A program made the translations under genes and the position numbers. The notes under the pieces are model-generated. The model saw only the letters and a program-made list of their open reading frames with translations, was not told the DNA's origin and ran no database searches. Positions 58,722 through 64,000 of a stretch of DNA of 64,000 nt are shown here, one piece after another. The DNA comes from Melocanna baccifera (Eukaryota; Streptophyta; Magnoliopsida; Poales; Poaceae): positions 28,451,982 to 28,515,981 of the forward strand of contig CM070686.1 of NCBI GenBank assembly GCA_036346265.1. The letters run 5' to 3'. Position 1 is the stretch's first letter, and each line of letters starts with the position of its first letter.

Positions 58722-59002
58722 TATTGAGTTGCATACACCAACCAGTTCATCCAAAAGTTTAAGCTGATGAGGAAAGGTGGGTAATTCACTTATACTTCAA
58801 CACTTCCCCTCACGTGAAGGCTCTCTCAAGCCGAAGACATGGAATAGAAGTGTGCTGCAATTATTTTTATTTAATTACGCTAACCGGGTCTCGAACTTAA
58901 GACATCTTGGCTCTGATACCATATTGAGTTGTATGCACCAACTAGTTTACCCAAAAGCTTAAGCTGATGAGAAAAGATGGGCAATTCACTTATACTTCAA
59001 CA
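58722..59002 (-). mobile_element. TRIM element (SMART-type), intact 281 bp
   Basis: On the minus strand the 5' LTR (59002-58922) starts TGTTGAAGTATAAGTG and ends ACTCAATA. The primer site TGGTATCAGAGCC (58921-58909) follows at once, a perfect tRNA-Met type sequence. A purine tract CGTGAGGGGAAG precedes the 3' LTR (58802-58722). Both LTRs are 81 bp and differ at about nine positions. The flanks ATGTC and GTGTC match in four of five bases, consistent with a target duplication. It has no ORF and must be non-autonomous. It lies about 0.86 kb upstream of the kinase start. SMART elements of this size are known in grasses and prefer gene regions. Confidence 0.92.
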
Positions 59003-59089
59003 GTGTCAGATCATGTGACTGCTCTCTAATCCAAACACGACATAGAGAGAGGTCGAGCCATGCCAACTGTGCCGTTGATTTTACTGTCA

Positions 59090-59240
59090 ATCGCAAGTAA
59101 TTTTACTATCGTTCATAAGTAGTTTTACTATCAGTCGCTGAGTCACAAGTAATTTACTGACAATTGTAAGTAATTTTATTGCTAAGTCATTCGTCCGCGC
59201 TTAGAAGAGTGTAGTAACCCTAACCCAAGTAATTTTACTA
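59090..59240. repeat. AAGTAATTTTACTATC-type minisatellite
   Basis: The word AAGTAATTTTACT or a close variant occurs about six times at 25-40 base spacing, mixed with GAGTCACAAG and TCGC words. It is diverged and short. Confidence 0.65.
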
Positions 59241-60446
59241 TACTACTACAGAAGAGTTATTGTACGTGCTGAGCCAGTCCACCGTGCCGAGATGTCAACC
59301 CAAGTATGGTATGCCCAGTCAGGCCAGACCAACATGGCCCGTTTACTGTTCATATCGTGTCGTGCTTAGACGTGGCCAATAGTACTATGCCACGAGGGAG
59401 AGAAGCGGTGGTGGGAGGGTGGGGAGGTGAGGGAGGATGATAGTGGGTGTTGCCGTGAGAGAGAGAGGCGTTGGGAGTTGAGAGCATGGGTAGGAGAGTA
59501 AAGAGGAGGAGATGACAAGGATGTGTTGGGGCTGACATGTCGGCCCAATTTAGAAAATAATATGAAACAAGAGATGCACAATATGTACATTAGATTGATT
59601 GTTTCTTGTATTTGTTACTAATAATCACATTAGATTAATTGTTTCTTGTATTTGTTACTAATTATCCGGTGGTAGATATAACGCACTGGAAATGTTCTAA
59701 TACTCGGTTTATGTATTCTTATTTTAGGGGGGGGGGATACGAAATAAAATCGTATCATTACCCTCGCCAAAATCCAACTGACAAAACACCCATGCGATCG
59801 CCGCACATGGAGTCGTGGAGCAGAATCCTGCCGCCCCTCTCATGGCGACGCGTGTAGCTCCTGCATGCGATCGTGAGCATCCCGCGTGCAACGCGATGCC
59901 AAATCCTCTCGAGCTCGCCCGTCTCCCGACTCCTCACTCGGCGCCGCCATTGCCGTCTACCGTTCCTCTCCCTGTCCCTGCCCTACCTTCGCTCCAGATC
60001 CGCCGCCGCCGCCATGTGCCGGCAGGGGGCAGGTTGTTGACAGAGTTTGCTCGGCAGGATCACCGAATGAACCGCCGCTGCTTGGGAACGACGCGTCGAT
60101 CCTATCTCCTCCAACAACGGCGGACCAACCTTATATCACCTTTCAATCCATTGCCATCACACTGCGCCTCGCCTCGATTCGTCGGATCATAGAGCCCAAG
60201 TCGACGGCCGAAGCGGAACGATCATCATAGGCAGCAAGTGCGAGGACAATCGAGGGAGCTAGATGACAATGGGATGATCTTCCAAACCCAATTTTGATGT
60301 CGTCGTAGGAAAGGAACAAGGAGATGGTCGCGCAATGATCTGCATCGACAACAATTAGTCGCCGTTGACACCACCACTCGGTCAAGAACCATGCTATGCC
60401 ATGCCCCGTGGTTCCTCCTCCGCTCTTTAATTTGCTTAATCTTACG
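59241..60446. other. Intergenic DNA with a GC-rich segment at about 59810-60240
   Basis: ORFs of 125 and 114 codons overlap in two frames on the plus strand (59815-60192 and 59886-60230) with Arg/Pro-rich composition. The first contains MATRVAPACDREHPACNA, which I do not recognise as a domain. Neither frame is clearly better, so no gene is called. A G10 run precedes it at 59728-59737. Confidence 0.35.
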
Positions 60447-60695
60447 GGCTTGTTCTTTACGGCTGCGGCTGATGGTTTTTGGCTGCGGCTGATAGCTTTT
60501 TGGCTGTTTGCGACAGAGATTGCGGAAAGAGAGATACTCGCTTGCGATTTTTGATGATACAGATATTGGTTTTTTAACGTGTACTACAATTAACTTGTAG
60601 ACCCCATCTTAAAAAAATACTCCGTTTAAAAATTAGTTACTATAGCAAAAGTCAAAAACCGCTTCTAGAAGCCGCAAAGAACAGGACCACATCTG
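60447..60695. mobile_element. MITE-like element, about 245 bp
   Basis: The ends pair as inverted repeats: GGGCTTGTTCTTTACGGCT on the left and, on the other strand, GGTCCTGTTCTTTGCGGCTT on the right. The interior contains ACTACAATTAACTTGTAGACC and AATACTCCGTTTAAAAATTAG, shared with 61483-61715. No coding capacity. The target duplication could not be fixed. Confidence 0.65.
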
Positions 60696-60749
60696 TAAAT
60701 TGAGGTCAAGACTAGTTTTATACTCTTCCTTTCAAAATACTTGTCCAAC

Positions 60750-61140
60750 TATCCTGTCCGTACAGACCAATAAGGTACAAAATCAAGTTTAGTAGTTAAG
60801 GTCTGTTTAGAATTTCACGCAGAACAGTTAAGTTTAGAATCAAGTTTAGCAAGAATCTAGAAAAATTCATATTTTCCAAACAGACCTTAATGATTTTTCA
60901 CTATTCAGTACTTCATCTTTTTCTGATGTTTTTAGATATTTTAGCCTTTTTATATTTTCTTTTTTTTTCTGTATTCCTTTGCATTGTCCGTGATAGGTTA
61001 ACATATTTTTTCTATTTTTCTATTTTTTTTAAATTTAATTACGTCCAATAAGCTAACTTAGCTACAATAAAAAAATCAGCTACAGTAAAATTTTAATCAA
61101 AAATCAGAAATTATTGTTATTCCGAACACATCCTAAAAAG
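60750..61140. repeat. Dispersed AT-rich repeat, copy 2
   Basis: The part 60955-61110 closely matches 3590-3770 (TCCTTTGCATTGTCCGTGATAG, AAATTTAATTACG). It begins with AGGTCTGTTTAGAATTTC, whose inverse-like word AAACAGACCTTAATG occurs at about 60879. Confidence 0.45.
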
Positions 61141-61482
61141 ATGAACTTTTTTGCAATCTTCACAGAGAGGACACCAGCCATGTTACTTGCAGTGATGCTG
61201 ATACACGCGTCTTGCCGGCCGCTGACGAGTTGATCACCTCCATTCCTCCATGCCACTTCATTGAGCTCTACGACTTCTTTAGTTTAATTGTGTGATTAAT
61301 GGGACCTGATTTTTACCGAAATTGCTCCGCGTACAATGTTCTTTGTACAATACTTTCACGAGTTCTCACTGACCGGTGGGCATCTCTCGATTTATATATA
61401 TCCAGTAAGGCCCACATGTTAGTGAGCTCAGGGTTGGTTTCATAGATATTAACCGTTCTGTTTGTATGCATAGCAGCGTTTG
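61141..61482. other. Intergenic DNA, no gene seen
   Basis: Unremarkable sequence; no ORF, repeat or element boundary recognised. Confidence 0.4.
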
Positions 61483-61715
61483 TTCTTTTTTTGTTTCGGT
61501 TTATGACTGTGTTTTATAGTTTTTGGGCTATTATTGGGAGAGGATATGGAGTAACAGGAACTAGCGTGCGGTTTTAGTTAAAATAAATAAAGTCGCTATA
61601 GTATGTACTATAGTTAACTTATAGACCGTACGATAAAAAAACACTCCATTTAAAAGTTAATTATTATAGAAAAACTAAAAAATAATATTTAGAAGCTGAA
61701 AAGAAGAAACCGGCA
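61483..61715. mobile_element. MITE-like element, second copy
   Basis: It shares with 60447-60695 the GTTTGTTCTTT end, the internal ACTATAGTTAACTTATAGACC and AACACTCCATTTAAAAGTTA words, and an AGAAGCTGAAAAGAAGAAACC right end. It is more decayed than the other copy. Confidence 0.55.
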
Positions 61716-62763
61716 CTTTGCACTTCTCAATTGTTATGACCCCTGTGTCGTGCAAGTTCCAGCTTGTTTAGTAAAGTGGATTCGCGCGCGCGAGGAGTGT
61801 TGAATTGGGTGATGAGCTAGCATTAGCAACCCTCGACGAGGAGCATCTATCCACAGTGACAGCCTTCATTGCAGCCAGCCAGGGGTTAATTAGATAAGTA
61901 AAGCAAAGTTAATTAGATAACTGAGGGTTAGTTAAAATCAGGCCAGTCTTTCCTACTTTTTACATTCAAACTTAAGTACCTGACTTACTTTCAAATTCAG
62001 CCCAATTATATTTCTTATGATCAATTAATCAACACTCAATTTAAGTTGTTAAGATTTTTTTACTGTAACTGAGTTAATTTATTTAGTATAATTAAATTTA
62101 AAAAAATAAAAAATATATTAACCTATTATAAATAATACAAAGAAATATAAGAAACAAAACAAAAAAATAAAAAACCTTAAAATAAAAAAAAACAAAAAAT
62201 AAAAATTTAAACAGTAAAAAAAAGCTCACCACTAACGCTCAACGATGCTGAGCGGGGGCTAACTCTCTCTTTCTAACCTACACCAATTGAATATAATTAA
62301 CAATTTGTTAATCTCGGCGTAGATTAGATGGCTCGGTGGTAGGCTTGGTCTCGGGCTTTGGGCTTGTGGCTACCTATGTAAAATGGCACCATGTTAGGCT
62401 GCACCAAACTAGTCAACTGGGACCAAGAAAAGCATCTCATGCAAAGTGTTTTGATATGAATGTGGCTGGGTTTTCTTTTGAGGCATGGTGTCAAGCAGAA
62501 GGAATTGGTAGGCATCAATGGGTTGTAGGATGGATGGATGGCTTGTGGTGGGGTTAATCCTTCGTTATCCCCAAGGTACTTCCATGCATTTACTTAGGTC
62601 ATTCCCAATGAGTAGTTTTCATCGCAATATCTATGAGAAGAGAGTATATGTTAAATGGGTGATTGGATACAACTATTCCAATGGATAGTGTTTATGTATT
62701 TTATTCTAATATCATTATTATTGTATGTATTGTGATCTACTCTATCTTTTAATCTTGTAGCCT
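61716..62763. other. Intergenic DNA, no gene seen
   Basis: It contains an AT-rich repeat-like segment at 62040-62240, partly the inverse of the dispersed repeat at 3590 and 60955. Two short ORFs lie on opposite strands at 62324-62557 without domain similarity. Confidence 0.4.
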
Positions 62764-63258
62764 ACAAAACATGCTTCACAAAAGACCACGTCAAAGATCC
62801 GGACGGGCACATAAAATCCAATTGGGCCCACAAAAACGTGTGCTATGGATATCCAATTCATCCCAGTGGGGTTTATTCTGGTGTTCATCTACCTTAGTCC
62901 TCTAAAAAAAGTGATATCTTGCATGAAACAAAACATGCTTCACAAAAGACCACGTCAAAGATCCAGACGGGCACATAAAATCCAGTTGGGCCCACAAAAA
63001 CGTGTGCTATGGATATCCAATTCATCCCAGTGGGGTTTATTCTGGTGTTCATCTACCTTAGTCCTCTAAAAAAAGTGATATCTTGCATGAAACAAAACAT
63101 GCTTCACAAAAGACCACGTCAAAGATCCGGACGGGCACATAAAATCCAGTTGGGCCCACAAAAACATGTGCTATAGACATCCAATTCATCCCAGTGGGGT
63201 TTATTCTGGTGTTCATCTACCTTAGTCCTCTAAAAAAAGTGATGTCTTGCATGAAACA
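62764..63258 (+). repeat. 164-bp tandem repeat, three copies
   Basis: Copies begin ACAAAACATGCTTCACAAAA at 62764, 62928 and 63092. They are nearly identical, differing at about three to six positions, so the amplification is recent compared with most repeats here. Each unit ends AAAGTGATATCTTGCATGAA. The whole array may lie inside a MITE-like element, since GGTCATTCCCAATG at 62597 and GCATTAGGAGTGCC at 63353 resemble degraded inverted ends. Confidence 0.92.
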
Positions 63259-64000
63259 TTGCTCTCACATCTTTTTCCTTAAGTATGCTTCCACATCAGA
63301 TTTTTGCTTATGTGGTATTCTAATTAAAGCTATAGACATCAGTTAATGTAGAGCATTAGGAGTGCCCTCAGGCCTCAGCTTAACACTCTCAAGTTTGTAT
63401 TAGGGTAGTTATTATATATCTCATCATTGGTGTAATAACAGGACATGTTTAAGCTTCCAGAGTTCTATAGTGGACCTACCTTTAATTAGAATGCTCAAAG
63501 TTCTAAAAAGGTACTATTAACCTAAAAAGTGAAGTGCAACAACATAAAATTCATAGAGATGCTTCTTTCTATGTTTGTCAACTAGATGGAGACACTCTCA
63601 ATATCACAAGTTCATAAGAACACTGTGAGCTCTTCATGAGCCATTGATGTTATCGACCTGCCTCACCTTACTGTTAAATTAAATTGAATTAAAACTCCAA
63701 ACATGTTTAGTTTCACAATGTTCTTGTAGCCATAATCTTTCCTACAATCTGAAAGCTCTTGACAGTAGGAATTGGGCCATCTGACCAACTTTTGGTTTCA
63801 TGGAAATATGTAGGTTTTGGCCAAAAGTTGAGTAGTTGGGTGTCACTTGATTGGTTAGGCCATGCATGATAGTTCCCGGTTTTGGGGATTAAAGAACCGG
63901 CACACATAGGAAAGTTTGGAATAGGGGACCCATTTGACGGCCAGTTGATCTCCAGGGTTAGTGACAAGACTGAGGCCAGTCCATCAGTTCATGCATGGTT
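63259..64000. other. Intergenic DNA, no gene called
   Basis: An 84-codon minus-strand ORF (63967-63713) has no recognised domain. The sequence is otherwise unremarkable to the window end. Confidence 0.4.

Noticed and set aside
59815..60230. 125- and 114-codon overlapping ORFs as a gene
   Set aside because: Two frames are equally open in GC-rich DNA and neither shows a domain or splice-consistent extension.
60721..60775. Stowaway-like end (TTCCTTTCAAAATACTTGTCC)
   Set aside because: Only one end resembles the family; no partner end or TA duplication was found.

Overview
The window reads as plant nuclear DNA from a grass, most likely rice (Oryza) or a close relative. The evidence is the AT-rich background with GC-rich islands, large LTR retrotransposons with tRNA-Met type primer sites, CACTA and Mutator-like DNA transposons, tiny TRIM elements, and one receptor-kinase gene with monocot-like high-GC coding sequence. 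I see no prokaryotic, organellar or viral segment. The grass assignment is inference; no chromosome or accession was recognised.

Region 1 (1-11.7 kb) is intergenic DNA made of small repeats. It holds a 135-bp direct repeat 3.2 kb apart, AT and CT microsatellites, two TRIM-like mini retroelements (3.8-4.3 kb), a 39-bp tandem repeat, a 700-bp GAAACTT-rich minisatellite, a roughly 1-kb element with inverted ends (6.8-7.9 kb) and a 200-bp-class tandem repeat at 8.9-9.3 kb. No convincing gene was found.

Region 2 (about 11.7-30.5 kb) is a dead Ty1-copia element in minus orientation, cut into pieces by solo LTRs. LTR C1 (12388-19405, TSD CCATA) itself carries LTR B1 (15376-18233, TSD CAAGT). LTR A1 (21805-24826, TSD TAAAT) and LTR B2 (26654-30360, TSD GCCGT) sit in the same host.

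Region 3 (30.5-46.4 kb) is a minus-strand Ty3-gypsy element. Its 3' LTR appears to be C2 (30486-32201). It is interrupted by solo LTR A2 (32300-35635, TSD GGAAG) and by a complete-length 7.0-kb CACTA transposon (37144-44139, TSD TGG) landed in the RNase H region, and it is cut off by a further LTR piece, A3 (44797-46380).

Region 4 (46.4-53.1 kb) is a degraded C-family LTR carrying a 4.5-kb Mutator-like element (46574-51110, 9-bp TSD ATAATAGAC). That element encodes a FAR1-type transposase with one premature amber codon and a mutated SWIM zinc finger.

Region 5 (53.1-64 kb) is the only clear host-gene territory. A two-exon minus-strand gene (57859 to 53935) encodes a 1137-residue LRR receptor kinase of subfamily XI, closely matching the RGF/GLV peptide receptor group (RGI/RGFR, RCH1/RCH2). 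A 125-bp foldback lies 0.4 kb beyond its stop codon and a 281-bp TRIM with intact LTRs, primer site and polypurine tract lies about 0.9 kb upstream. The rest holds MITE-like elements and a 164-bp triplicated repeat.

The most unusual signals concern the LTRs. Families A, B and C have different ends but share a pair of neighbouring palindromes (CTCTGCAGAG and CTATTCGAATAG), a GC-type splice-donor-like motif further upstream in the LTR, and dense ACGT-core or TGTCAG-box clusters in their promoter parts.
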